This document shows, one piece after another, positions 7,408-15,715 of a stretch of DNA of 64,000 nt. The position numbers and the translations under genes were made by a program. Below the pieces are notes generated by a model. That model was not told where the DNA came from, ran no database searches, and saw only the letters and a list, made by a program, of their open reading frames with translations. Origin of the DNA: JBHJHP01 sp042219825 (GTDB lineage Bacteria; Bacteroidota; Bacteroidia; Bacteroidales; UBA5342); assembly GCF_042219825.1 (NCBI RefSeq), contig NZ_JBHJHQ010000006.1:1-64000 (forward strand), read 5' to 3'. Every line of letters begins with the position of its first letter. Position 1 is the stretch's first letter.

Positions 7408-8595
7408 CTAGTTATATACGCTTTGACCGTGCTCGTGTATGTCGAGACCTTCACGTTCTTCATTAGACGGTACGCGAAGTCCCATAGTTTTCTTAAGAAT
7501 TCCAAACAGGATGAAAGCAGTAACAATTGTCCATGCACCCACAGCTACAACACCAATTGCCTGTACACCTAACTGATGTAATCCACCACCGTAAAGTAAA
7601 CCACCGTCTGTTGCGAATACACCTACAAGTAAGGTACCTAAAGCACCAGAGGCTCCGTGAACGGAAATAGCTCCAACCGGGTCGTCAACTTTAAGTTTTT
7701 TATCGAATAATTCTACAAAGAACACTACACCAATACCTGTTATTATACCTATAGCAACAGCTCCTTCAGGTGATACGGCGGCACAACCTGCGGTGATACC
7801 AACCAAACCAGCCAAAGCACCGTTGAGTGTCATTGAAACATCAGGTTTACCAAACTGAATCCAGGTAGTAACCATTGCAGCTAATGCACCTGCAGCGGCA
7901 GCAAGGTTAGTAGTGATTACGATCATAGCAACAGCATTTGCGTTATCGCCGCTGATTGCCAGCTGAGAACCAGGGTTAAATCCAAACCATCCTAACCAGA
8001 GGATGAATACACCCAAACCACCTAAGATTAGGTTGTGACCAGGAATAGCGTTAACTTTTCCGTTTTCATATTTACCTAAGCGAGGACCTACAAGGATTGC
8101 ACCTACAAGACCAGCCCATCCACCTACAGAGTGTACTGCTGTTGATCCGGCAAAGTCAATAAATCCAAGCTGGCTTAACCATCCACCGCCCCAAATCCAG
8201 TGACCTGAAATAGGATAGATAATAACAGTTATTATTGCACTTATAACTAAATAAGTTGTGAATTTTGTACGTTCAGCTACAGCTCCTGATACAATTGTTG
8301 CTGCTGTTGCTGCAAATACAGTCTGGAAAAACAAACTGTGCATATCTTCAGGATTGTCATAAAAGAAACTCAGTTTGCCGGCAAACCAACCTTCTCCGCC
8401 GTACATAATACTGTAACCTACAATCCAAAAAAGTAATGAACCAAAAACGTAGTCCATAAAGTTCTTCATCAAAATGTTACCAGCGTTCTTAGCACGTGTA
8501 AAACCTGTTTCAACCAGTGCGAATCCTGCCTGCATAAACATTACAAGTATTCCGGTTATTAGAACCCACATTAAATCTAAAGCATATGTATCCAT
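7408..8595 (-). CDS. amt: Ammonium transporter (Amt family)
   Basis: 395 residues filling the membrane with about 11 hydrophobic helices, the expected size of an Amt protein. Signature segments include FALVETGFTRAKNAGNIL near the N-terminus, FAGSTAVHSVGGWAGLVG (pore His), LGWFGFNPGS and the second pore-His region GAISVHGASGALGTLLVG. There is no N-terminal signal peptide. It conducts ammonium/ammonia into the cell. The P-II gene lies 86 bp upstream in the same direction, the classic amt-glnK linkage, so P-II probably gates the channel. A hairpin in the intergenic gap (8637-8674) may set relative expression. Confidence 0.97.
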   Translation of the reverse strand: MDTYALDLMWVLITGILVMFMQAGFALVETGFTRAKNAGNILMKNFMDYVFGSLLFWIVGYSIMYGGEGWFAGKLSFFYDNPEDMHSLFFQTVFAATAATIVSGAVAERTKFTTYLVISAIITVIIYPISGHWIWGGGWLSQLGFIDFAGSTAVHSVGGWAGLVGAILVGPRLGKYENGKVNAIPGHNLILGGLGVFILWLGWFGFNPGSQLAISGDNANAVAMIVITTNLAAAAGALAAMVTTWIQFGKPDVSMTLNGALAGLVGITAGCAAVSPEGAVAIGIITGIGVVFFVELFDKKLKVDDPVGAISVHGASGALGTLLVGVFATDGGLLYGGGLHQLGVQAIGVVAVGAWTIVTAFILFGILKKTMGLRVPSNEEREGLDIHEHGQSVYN

Positions 8596-8636
8596 GATAA
8601 TAATTTTTATACCTTTACGTGTTTTTAATCTTGTTC

Positions 8637-8674
8637 AAAAAGGGTTGGACTGTTTGCGGCAGCCACCCCTTTTA
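8637..8674 (-). terminator. Attenuator-like hairpin between P-II and amt
   Basis: On the minus strand AAAAGGGGTGGCTG pairs with CAGTCCAACCCTTTT (one mismatch, one bulge) around a short loop, and a run of T follows. It lies inside the presumed operon, between the P-II stop and the amt start. It could be a partial terminator or a processing/stability element that lowers or regulates amt relative to P-II. Confidence 0.5.
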
Positions 8675-8681
8675 AAATTTT

Positions 8682-9026
8682 TTATTTCTCGTATAATGTT
8701 TCAGGACCACGTTCTCCGGTTCTGATTCTTACAGTATCCTCTACATCTGAAACAAAAATCCTTCCGTCGCCTACTTCGCCTGAACGGGCTGCATTTGTAA
8801 TTGCATTCAGTGTTTTGTCAAGATTGATGTCCCGAACGATGATTGAAATGTACCTACGCTCAATAATACTGGTATCATATTTAGTTCCTCTGTAAAGATG
8901 ACCTTCCTTTGCAATACCAACACCTCTGGCGTCCCAGTAAGAGAAGAATGTGATGTCTTCGGCTTCAAGTGCCTGTTTTACTTCTTCGAATTTTGTTAAT
9001 CGAATGATTGCTTCAATCTTTTTCAT
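8682..9026 (-). CDS. glnK: P-II family nitrogen regulatory protein (GlnK type)
   Basis: 114 residues, standard P-II size. The N-terminus MKKIEAIIRLTKFEEVKQAL and the C-terminal GEVGDGRIFV and VRIRTGERG segments match P-II, the latter being the ATP/2-oxoglutarate site. The T-loop (about residues 36-60) holds LYRGTKY, whose last Tyr corresponds to the uridylylated Tyr of enterobacterial GlnB/GlnK. P-II trimers sense 2-oxoglutarate, ATP and ADP and bind Amt channels or glutamine synthetase. Position between an outer-membrane protein gene and amt supports the GlnK role. Confidence 0.94.
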   Translation of the reverse strand: MKKIEAIIRLTKFEEVKQALEAEDITFFSYWDARGVGIAKEGHLYRGTKYDTSIIERRYISIIVRDINLDKTLNAITNAARSGEVGDGRIFVSDVEDTVRIRTGERGPETLYEK

Positions 9027-9063
9027 GATAATAATGTTTTGTCGTTAAATTCCTCTTTATTTA

Positions 9064-9762
9064 TTATAGGGAGATTCCAACTGTGATAAAAAAGCCTCCT
9101 GTTGAAGGATTGAGAATTACAGCTCCTGAAACAGGAAGAGAAAAGCTGTCTGTAATCTTAACTTCTTTAGATGTGCCTACAGCAATGTTACACACTGTGA
9201 AACTACCATCGGAAGTGTAAGCGCCATCACCAGCACCTAGTGTCAGGTCGAATGATCCAAATGCATACGCTGCTTCTACATATGTATCACCTGCTTCAAA
9301 ACCCGGAGCAAACATATAGGCACCTGTAAGGCTCAGATCACCGACACCAACTCCAATCATTGGTTCAATGTAGTGGTATCCTCCGGCGGCAGAATAATCT
9401 GTCCAGTCACCACCAAAATAATAATCAGTAACTGTTAATGATACTGGTCCGAATGAATAGCTTGCATACAGGTCCATTTCAAAACCTTCGGATCCGGTAA
9501 ATGAGGTGATCATACCAGCATCATCTGCTTCAAATGTTCCATCCCAGCCACCGGTGCTTACTGATCCCCATGCACCAAGGGCGAAATCACCGGCACTGAA
9601 TTCAACATAAGGTTGGAATGCAGCACCTGTTCCAAATTTAGAACCACGCCATATGTAACTTGAATAAATATCAAGTCCGGTGGAAAACTCCTGTGCAGTA
9701 AGGCCAGGCAATACAATAAGACTTAAAACCAATACACTCAAGATTCTTTTTACCTTTTTCAT
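9064..9762 (-). CDS. TorF-like outer-membrane beta-barrel protein of the ammonium operon
   Basis: 232 residues with a signal peptide (1-23, LPGLTAQ). The remainder is an alternating Gly/aromatic pattern ending in a strand with terminal Leu (FFITVGISL), typical of an outer-membrane beta-barrel. The start of the mature part, LDIYSSYIWRGS, matches the putative porin family called TorF/Gcw_chp. It is 37 bp upstream of the P-II gene in the same direction, and the only good promoter for the cluster is at 9867-9898. It is therefore probably made with the ammonium uptake proteins and could serve as an outer-membrane route for a nitrogen source. That role is inference. Confidence 0.75.
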   Translation of the reverse strand: MKKVKRILSVLVLSLIVLPGLTAQEFSTGLDIYSSYIWRGSKFGTGAAFQPYVEFSAGDFALGAWGSVSTGGWDGTFEADDAGMITSFTGSEGFEMDLYASYSFGPVSLTVTDYYFGGDWTDYSAAGGYHYIEPMIGVGVGDLSLTGAYMFAPGFEAGDTYVEAAYAFGSFDLTLGAGDGAYTSDGSFTVCNIAVGTSKEVKITDSFSLPVSGAVILNPSTGGFFITVGISL

Positions 9763-10318
9763 GATGTTAAAAATTAGTGTTATACAATTGTTTTGTTTGT
9801 TCTCTTAATTATGATTTCCAAATTTTATTCTCAATTCATCAAAATGACTAATTGTTAATCACGGTGCAAATATAATGTCAAAAAGATATATTATCCAAAT
9901 AATATTTGAGAAAAATGTAAAAAACATAAAAAAAATAGAAACTACCCCGTAAAAACAGGCATTGTACGTTAAAAAATGCGAAATAATTACATTGTAGGTA
10001 GGAAAAATAAGGGGTTGTATTGTATTTATTCACTTTTTTGTGTTTGAAATATTGCTATACAACATAAAAAAATGGCATTTAATGATGTTTATATGATGTT
10101 TGTCTGTGTCAAAAAGAAATGTTATCATCTTAATATATTTCAAAATGATATTTAAATGACGAATGTTCAGTACAATATTTTGTTGGTATACAACGTTTTT
10201 ATAATACATTAAATAATTAACGGTATATTTTATGGAATTTGAATAAAAATTACTCTTAATATAAAAAGGACATATGGCTTGATTTTACGCTTTTACTAAC
10301 CAATTAATTTTTTAAGTT
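9763..10318. other. Long AT-rich intergenic region
   Basis: 556 bp between divergent genes. It holds the minus-strand promoter of the ammonium operon (9867-9898). The part before the tonB gene at 10319 is very AT-rich and shows no ORF, RNA gene or clear two-box promoter. Confidence 0.6.
9867..9898 (-). promoter_or_regulatory. Promoter of the outer-membrane protein/P-II/amt operon
   Basis: On the minus strand TTG (9896-9898, within TTTGG), a 21-nt spacer and TATATTTG (9867-9874). The first start codon is at 9762, so the leader is about 95-100 nt, longer than for most genes in the window. Confidence 0.6.
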
Positions 10319-10981
10319 ATGAAACGTAGTAAAGATCAACGTTCTTCAGTGAACCTGTTAATAGGAGTATTAATTTCCCTGGGATTTATTTTCATCTCAT
10401 TTGAATGGTCCTCCTCTGAAATCCATGTCAGAATTATAGACGACCAACCGGCACATGTATTTGTTCCTGAACAACAAATACCAATTTACAGAGAAAAGAA
10501 TAAAAAGGTAGAGATACCAATACCGAATGCTTCTTATGAAAAGCTGAAACTGGTCAAGGATATGTTTCTTCTTATAGATGAGCCTATTGATTTTAGTGAA
10601 ACTCCTGCGAAAGAAGTTATGAACACTCCTTCCGTAAATATACCTAAAGAGGTGGAGTATATTGATGAAATTTTACCTTCTGTGGAAATCATGCCAAAAT
10701 TTCCAGGAGGAGAGGTTGCCTTGTACGTATTTCTGAAAAAGAACCTTAAATATCCGGAAATTGCTAAAGAGATTGGTATTTCCGGTATGGTATATGTGCA
10801 ATTTGTTATAGAGAAAGACGGTTCTGTAAGCCAGGTAACAATAGCAAGAGGAAAGGATCGTTCTTTAGATGAAGAAGCTTTACGAATTGTTAATATGATG
10901 CCAAAGTGGAAACCTGGCATTCAGAATGGACAAAAGGTTAGGGTCAGAATGATCTTACCAGTAAAATTTGTGCTCAGGTAA
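10319..10981 (+). CDS. Energy transducer TonB-family protein
   Basis: 220 residues with one N-terminal membrane anchor (about 14-27, LLIGVLISLGFIFISFEW), a periplasmic linker and a C-terminal TonB domain (about 125-220: MPKFPGGEVALYVFLKKNLK, then the typical SGMVYVQFVIEKDGSV and PKWKPGIQNGQKVRVRMILP). TonB proteins pass energy from ExbB/ExbD to outer-membrane receptors. No exbB/exbD gene is present nearby. A second, similar tonB gene follows after 93 bp, so the two are probably duplicates. No clear promoter; start chosen at the ATG preceding a positively charged anchor. Confidence 0.9.
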   Translation: MKRSKDQRSSVNLLIGVLISLGFIFISFEWSSSEIHVRIIDDQPAHVFVPEQQIPIYREKNKKVEIPIPNASYEKLKLVKDMFLLIDEPIDFSETPAKEVMNTPSVNIPKEVEYIDEILPSVEIMPKFPGGEVALYVFLKKNLKYPEIAKEIGISGMVYVQFVIEKDGSVSQVTIARGKDRSLDEEALRIVNMMPKWKPGIQNGQKVRVRMILPVKFVLR

Positions 10982-11074
10982 AATAAATTTTTTAAGATTT
11001 AGAAAATATATATATTTACCGGGCAATAAAAACAAATTGATTTTGTAATTTTGTGATATAATAAATAATTTAAG

Positions 11075-11758
11075 ATGGATATTAAGAAATCACCGAAAGC
11101 AAATCTTGAAAAATCAAAGATGATGTTTATCCAGCTGGGGTTGGTCATTGTTCTTGGTTTTATGTTTATCGCTTTTGAATGGTCACAGAGTGATGTAAGT
11201 GACGTAGATCAGTTTCAGATACAGGAAGAAGTTCTGGAAGAAGAAGCTATTCCTGTTACCAGACAAGAGCAGGTTCAGCCACCACCACCACCACCACCAC
11301 CAAAAATTTCAGAAGTTTTGAACATTGTGGAAAACGATGTGGAACTGGAAGAAGAGCTGATTATTGAAGATACAGAGATTGATGAGGATACAGAAGTAGA
11401 TTTTGTTAATATTGATACTGAAGATGAGGAAATTGACGAAAACGTTGTTTTCCAGATCGTTGAAAAAATGCCATCATTTCCGGGTGGTGAAGCTGCAATG
11501 ATGAAATTCCTTAGTGATAATATTAAATATCCTACTATTGCTCAGGAAAATGGTATACAAGGGCGTGTTTACGTTAATTTCGTCGTGAGTAAAACAGGTG
11601 AGATTTCAAACATTAAAGTGGTTCGTGGTGTAGACCCGGCACTTGATCAGGAAGCTATCAGGGTAGTTAAATCAATGCCAAAATGGGAACCGGGAGAACA
11701 GAGGGGAAAACCGGTTAACGTTTCATTTATGCTTCCGATAAACTTTGTATTGAACTAA
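11075..11758 (+). CDS. Second energy transducer TonB-family protein
   Basis: 227 residues: membrane anchor at about 17-33 (MMFIQLGLVIVLGFMFIAFEW), a proline run of eight residues near 68-75, an acidic linker (about 85-125, many Glu/Asp) and a C-terminal TonB domain (about 130-227, MPSFPGGEAAMMKFLSDNIK). It shares the FPGGE start and the PKWEPGEQRGKPVNV end with the gene before it, but the linkers differ: this one is proline-rich then acidic. A -7 match TAATTTTG is at 11046-11053 and a strong terminator follows at 11781-11807. Confidence 0.92.
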   Translation: MDIKKSPKANLEKSKMMFIQLGLVIVLGFMFIAFEWSQSDVSDVDQFQIQEEVLEEEAIPVTRQEQVQPPPPPPPPKISEVLNIVENDVELEEELIIEDTEIDEDTEVDFVNIDTEDEEIDENVVFQIVEKMPSFPGGEAAMMKFLSDNIKYPTIAQENGIQGRVYVNFVVSKTGEISNIKVVRGVDPALDQEAIRVVKSMPKWEPGEQRGKPVNVSFMLPINFVLN

Positions 11759-11780
11759 TATTGTTCTTAATAATATTGAG

Positions 11781-11807
11781 AACCCGGCTTATTGCCGGGT
11801 TTTTTTG
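11781..11807 (+). terminator. Intrinsic terminator after the second tonB gene
   Basis: ACCCGGC and GCCGGGT form a GC-rich stem with a 5-nt loop, followed by seven T. It separates the tonB genes from hflX. Confidence 0.88.
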
Positions 11808-11837
11808 TAAACACATTTTTTAGTTTTAAAGGCTAAT

Positions 11838-13073
11838 ATGATTGAATCCAGAATAGAAAGAGAAGAGGAGAAAGTAATACTTGTTGGTGTTATTAATCAG
11901 GATCAGACAGAAGAACAGGCAAATGAGTATTTAAGGGAGTTAGCATTTCTGGCTGTGACTGCAGGAGCAATTCCTGTAAGAAAATTTTTGCAAAAGCTTG
12001 AAAAACCCAATCCAAAAACCTTTGTGGGGCAGGGGAAATTGCAGGAAATACTTGATTACTGTAAAACCGGCGAGGTGGATCTGGTTATTTTTGATGATGA
12101 GTTGACGCCTACCCAGCTCAGGAATATTGAACGATTTCTGGAGGTAAGAGTTTTGGATCGTACGAACCTTATACTGGATATTTTTGCTAAGCGTGCGCAA
12201 ACAGCACATGCCAAAACGCAGGTTGAATTGGCACAATATAAATATCTGCTTCCCCGGTTGACCCGAATGTGGACACACCTTGAACGGCAACGGGGAGGCA
12301 TAGGAATGCGTGGTCCGGGTGAAACTCAGATAGAAACGGACCGAAGGATTATTCTTGATAAAATTGCCCGTTTAAAGGAACAACTAAAAAAAATTGACAA
12401 GCAAAAGACTACACAGCGAAAAAACAGGGGAAAGCTGGTTCGTGTTGCTTTGGTTGGCTATACCAATGTTGGAAAATCTACAATGATGAACCTTTTAAGT
12501 AAATCGGAGGTGTTTGCAGAAAATAAGCTTTTTGCAACCCTGGATACAACGGTAAGAAAGGTTGTGGTGGACAATCTTCCCTTTTTACTTTCTGACACGG
12601 TTGGGTTCATCCGAAAGTTACCTCACGATCTGGTAGAATCATTCAAGTCTACCCTTGATGAAGTCCGTGAAGCTGATTATCTGATCCATGTGGTAGATAT
12701 CTCTCATCCTTCTTTTGAAGAACAGATTGAGGTGGTTAACAATACCTTGCTTGAAATTACTGAAGTTCCGAAACCAACCCTGGTGGTTTTTAATAAAATT
12801 GATGCCTATACATATATTAAGAAGGATGATGATGATTTGACTCCCAGAACTAAGCTAAACTATTCACTGGACGAATTAAAACGGTCCTGGATGGCAAGCC
12901 ATAACGCACCCTGTATTTTTATTTCAGCAAAAGAAAAGCAGAATATTGATGCACTAAAAGCGGTGATTTATGAAAAGGTGAAGGATATTCATATTACCAG
13001 ATTTCCATACAATGATTTTTTGTATGAGATTACTGATGAAGATGATTACGGAACATCAGAAAATCATCAATAA
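11838..13073 (+). CDS. hflX: GTPase HflX (ribosome-associated)
   Basis: 411 residues. The N-terminal HflX domain (about 15-165) ends in the family signature QRGGIGMRGPGETQIETDRR. A coiled segment (165-195) precedes the G domain: G1 GYTNVGKS (207-214), G3 DTVG (253-256) and G4 NKID (319-322). The C-terminus is somewhat extended compared with the shortest HflX forms. HflX binds the 50S subunit and splits stalled ribosomes under stress. Its 3' end overlaps the convergent NUDIX gene by 44 bp. Confidence 0.96.
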   Translation: MIESRIEREEEKVILVGVINQDQTEEQANEYLRELAFLAVTAGAIPVRKFLQKLEKPNPKTFVGQGKLQEILDYCKTGEVDLVIFDDELTPTQLRNIERFLEVRVLDRTNLILDIFAKRAQTAHAKTQVELAQYKYLLPRLTRMWTHLERQRGGIGMRGPGETQIETDRRIILDKIARLKEQLKKIDKQKTTQRKNRGKLVRVALVGYTNVGKSTMMNLLSKSEVFAENKLFATLDTTVRKVVVDNLPFLLSDTVGFIRKLPHDLVESFKSTLDEVREADYLIHVVDISHPSFEEQIEVVNNTLLEITEVPKPTLVVFNKIDAYTYIKKDDDDLTPRTKLNYSLDELKRSWMASHNAPCIFISAKEKQNIDALKAVIYEKVKDIHITRFPYNDFLYEITDEDDYGTSENHQ

Positions 13074-13467
13074 TAGTTTTATGATCAAATGCAAGTTGGG
13101 GCAATGTTTCCATAGTGTACCAACCAGCATCACCGGCATCATCAGCAGCAACTGCATCAAGTTTTTCATCAAGAATCATATAAAAAATAATCGAAATGGT
13201 TCTGCCGCGCGGATCGCGATTCACTGTGCCATAAGCTTTAAACTGATTTAATTCCTTTAAAATGATCCCGGTTTCTTCCTGAAGTTCACGTTTTGCTGCA
13301 TCTTCAAGATCCTCATCCATTTCTACAAATCCTCCTGGTAGCGCCCATTTGCTTTTGTACGGGTCATTTTTACGCTGAATAAGTAATAAGCTTTCAGGCT
13401 CAGATTTTGATATGAGGATAATGTCTACTGTGACCATTGGACGGGGATATTCGTAAGTGTAAGACAT
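13030..13467 (-). CDS. NUDIX hydrolase
   Basis: 145 residues. The Nudix box GX5EX7REUXEEXGU is present: GGFVEMDEDLEDAAKRELQE followed by ETGI (about 45-67). The N-terminus (YTYEYPRPMVTVDIILISKS) resembles small ADP-ribose or nucleotide-sugar type NUDIX enzymes; the substrate cannot be told from motifs. It converges on hflX with a 44-bp antisense overlap, so the two messengers could pair at their 3' ends. A TAATTTTG -7 element on the minus strand is at 13493-13500, about 25 nt before the start. Confidence 0.9.
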   Translation of the reverse strand: MSYTYEYPRPMVTVDIILISKSEPESLLLIQRKNDPYKSKWALPGGFVEMDEDLEDAAKRELQEETGIILKELNQFKAYGTVNRDPRGRTISIIFYMILDEKLDAVAADDAGDAGWYTMETLPQLAFDHKTIIDDFLMFRNHLHQ

Positions 13468-13521
13468 ATTATAAATATACTTAAAAAGAAACCAAAATTA
13501 GAAATAATTAATTTTAAAGTC

Positions 13522-13529
13522 TAATTTTG
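13522..13529 (+). promoter_or_regulatory. -7 element of the acyltransferase gene that decides its start
   Basis: TAATTTTG matches the -7 consensus TAnnTTTG exactly. Its final TTG is also in frame with the acyltransferase and could be mistaken for a start codon. Because it would lie upstream of the transcription start, the ATG at 13551 is the better start. Confidence 0.5.
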
Positions 13530-13550
13530 CACAAAACTACATTATTCAGC

Positions 13551-14714
13551 ATGTTTGATCACTCAGATTTTGATGCCATCAGACCATACAGGGACGATGA
13601 AGTACAACACATTTTTCATGAACTTTCGAACGAACCTGATTTTTTAAGGTTGATTGGATTTTTATACCCGGAATTATCGGTAAAAGGTTTTTTGAAATTA
13701 CTATTCAGTTTAAATTCTATTGCAGAATTTCAGGAACAGGTTATCGCACCTTATGTTCAAAATATAGCCAGGCTTACTGCTGATTCATTGACAATAGACG
13801 GCCTGGAGAAACTTGATAAGAGTAAAACGTATTTTTATATTTCCAATCACCGGGACATAATTCTTGATCCGGCTTTTTTGAATATATTGCTTATTTCCAA
13901 CAGTTTTGATACCACAGAAATTGCAATTGGTGATAATTTACTTATTTATCCCTGGATCAGGCATTTGGTTCGTTTGAATAAAAGTTTTATCGTAAACCGG
14001 AATGTATCGGTACGCCAAATGTTTGAGGTTTCGCAGCGATTATCAGATTACATTAAACATACAATGAACGATAACGGGCATTCTATCTGGATGGCCCAAA
14101 GGGAAGGGCGTTCAAAAGATGCAAATGACAGAACCCATTTGGCCGTTCTTAAAATGCTGAATATGAGTGGGGACAGCAATTTTATAGATAATATGAAAGA
14201 ACTGAATTTTCTTCCTGTATCTATTTCGTACGAATATGATCCCTGTGATTTTCTTAAGGCCAGAGAGTTTCTGTTAAAGAGAGATAACCCGGAATATAAA
14301 AAGACGCAGGAGGATGATCTTGAGAGTATGTTTACAGGTCTTAAAGGTTACAAGGGGAGGGTTCATTTTCATATTTGTGAACCAATTACCGATGAACTGG
14401 CAGATCTGAGAGATGTTGGAGACAGAAATCAACAGGTTGCAGGCTTGGCGCAATTAATAGATAAACATATTCATTTAAATTACCGGTTCTATCCAGGAAA
14501 CTTTATAGCTTACGATATGCTGACAGGAAGAGATAAGTTTAAAGATAAATATTCCGAAGCTGATAAGAATAAATTTCATAATTATCTGGAAAATCAAGTC
14601 AGTAAGGTGCCCGAAAAGAATAAGGAATACGATTTTCTTTTGAATTCATTGATTGAGATGTATTCCAATCCTCTAATTAATCATTACGAGGCAAAAGGTG
14701 AACCGATAGTATAA
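13551..14714 (+). CDS. 1-acyl-sn-glycerol-3-phosphate acyltransferase family protein
   Basis: 387 residues from the ATG at 13551. The PlsC-type acyltransferase motifs are visible: block I NHRDIILD (about residues 100-107, the NHX4D catalytic pair) and block III EGRSKD (about 184-189), which binds the phosphate. The protein is longer than a canonical PlsC (about 240 residues) and lacks obvious membrane helices. It would transfer an acyl chain to a lysophospholipid or related acceptor in membrane lipid synthesis, exact acceptor unknown. It ends 2 bp before the convergent obg stop. Confidence 0.85.
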   Translation: MFDHSDFDAIRPYRDDEVQHIFHELSNEPDFLRLIGFLYPELSVKGFLKLLFSLNSIAEFQEQVIAPYVQNIARLTADSLTIDGLEKLDKSKTYFYISNHRDIILDPAFLNILLISNSFDTTEIAIGDNLLIYPWIRHLVRLNKSFIVNRNVSVRQMFEVSQRLSDYIKHTMNDNGHSIWMAQREGRSKDANDRTHLAVLKMLNMSGDSNFIDNMKELNFLPVSISYEYDPCDFLKAREFLLKRDNPEYKKTQEDDLESMFTGLKGYKGRVHFHICEPITDELADLRDVGDRNQQVAGLAQLIDKHIHLNYRFYPGNFIAYDMLTGRDKFKDKYSEADKNKFHNYLENQVSKVPEKNKEYDFLLNSLIEMYSNPLINHYEAKGEPIV

Positions 14715-14716
14715 GT

Positions 14717-15709
14717 TTAGTTTTTGTTCAGTTCCTTCCAGATTAGGTCCTTAAGCTTTAAGATATTAAAATTGCTTGCTGAGGAAATGAAAATGTAAGG
14801 TATGTCAGGCAGGTCATTTTCAATTTCATGCATCAATTCTTCATCCAGTAAATCGCTTTTAGAGATTGCAAGAATTCTGTCTTTGTCCAGTAGTTCAGGA
14901 TTATATTGTTTTAATTCATTTAAAAGGATCTGATATTCCTTGTGAATGTCATCACTGTCCGCCGGAACCAAAAAGAGTAATATAGAATTTCGCTCAATAT
15001 GCCTTAGAAATCTTAATCCAAGTCCTTTCCCCTGGTGAGCTCCCTCAATAATACCCGGAATATCTGCCATCACAAATGATTGGTTTTCCCGGTATGAGAC
15101 AATTCCAAGATTCGGAACTAACGTTGTAAACGGGTAATCTGCAATTTCCGGCTTAGCAGCAGAAACAACGGAAAGTAAGGTAGATTTGCCGGCACTAGGG
15201 AAACCTACCAGACCAACGTCTGCAAGAATTTTCAGTTCCAGAATAACAGCTCGTTCAACACGTGGCTCGCCGGGTTGTGCATATCTTGGTGTTTGATTTG
15301 TTGCACTTTTAAAATGCCAGTTTCCCAATCCGCCACGACCACCTTCCACCAGGATCTTTTCTTCACCGTCTTCGGTGATTTCAAAAATGATTTCTCCCGT
15401 TTCGTCATCTTTGGCTACTGTGCCTAATGGTACTTCAATAATCTGATCCTTACCACTGGCACCCGTACTGCGGCTTTGACTACCACTTTCACCGTCGTCA
15501 GCAAAAATATGGCGTTGATATTTAAGGTGCAGTAAGGTCCACAGTTGTTTATTTCCTTTGAGGATGACATGACCTCCGCGACCACCATCGCCTCCATCCG
15601 GACCTCCTTTTGGAACAAATTTCTCTCGTCTAAGATGCGCCGAACCGCCACCACCTTTCCCTGAGCGACAGAATATTTTTACGTAATCAACAAAATTTGT
15701 TCCTGACAT
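14717..15709 (-). CDS. obgE: Obg-family GTPase (ObgE/CgtA)
   Basis: 330 residues. The glycine-rich Obg fold covers residues 1-158 (FVDYVKIFCRSGKGGGGSAH, then GGPDGGDGGRGGHVIL). The G domain starts near 160 with G1 GFPSAGKST, G3 DIPG and a SKSD G4-like motif. The C-terminal OCT domain of longer Obg proteins is absent, as in many Bacteroidota. It is an essential GTPase involved in 50S assembly and stringent control. It is the last gene of the hpt-adk-obg operon (6 bp after adk). Confidence 0.95.
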   Translation of the reverse strand: MSGTNFVDYVKIFCRSGKGGGGSAHLRREKFVPKGGPDGGDGGRGGHVILKGNKQLWTLLHLKYQRHIFADDGESGSQSRSTGASGKDQIIEVPLGTVAKDDETGEIIFEITEDGEEKILVEGGRGGLGNWHFKSATNQTPRYAQPGEPRVERAVILELKILADVGLVGFPSAGKSTLLSVVSAAKPEIADYPFTTLVPNLGIVSYRENQSFVMADIPGIIEGAHQGKGLGLRFLRHIERNSILLFLVPADSDDIHKEYQILLNELKQYNPELLDKDRILAISKSDLLDEELMHEIENDLPDIPYIFISSASNFNILKLKDLIWKELNKN

Positions 15710-15715
15710 TGTAAG

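Noticed and set aside
11279..11300. CCA tandem repeat as a microsatellite or CRISPR
   Set aside because: It encodes the proline run of the TonB linker.
13527..13550. TTG at 13527 as start of the acyltransferase
   Set aside because: It is part of an exact -7 promoter element, so it would be upstream of the messenger.
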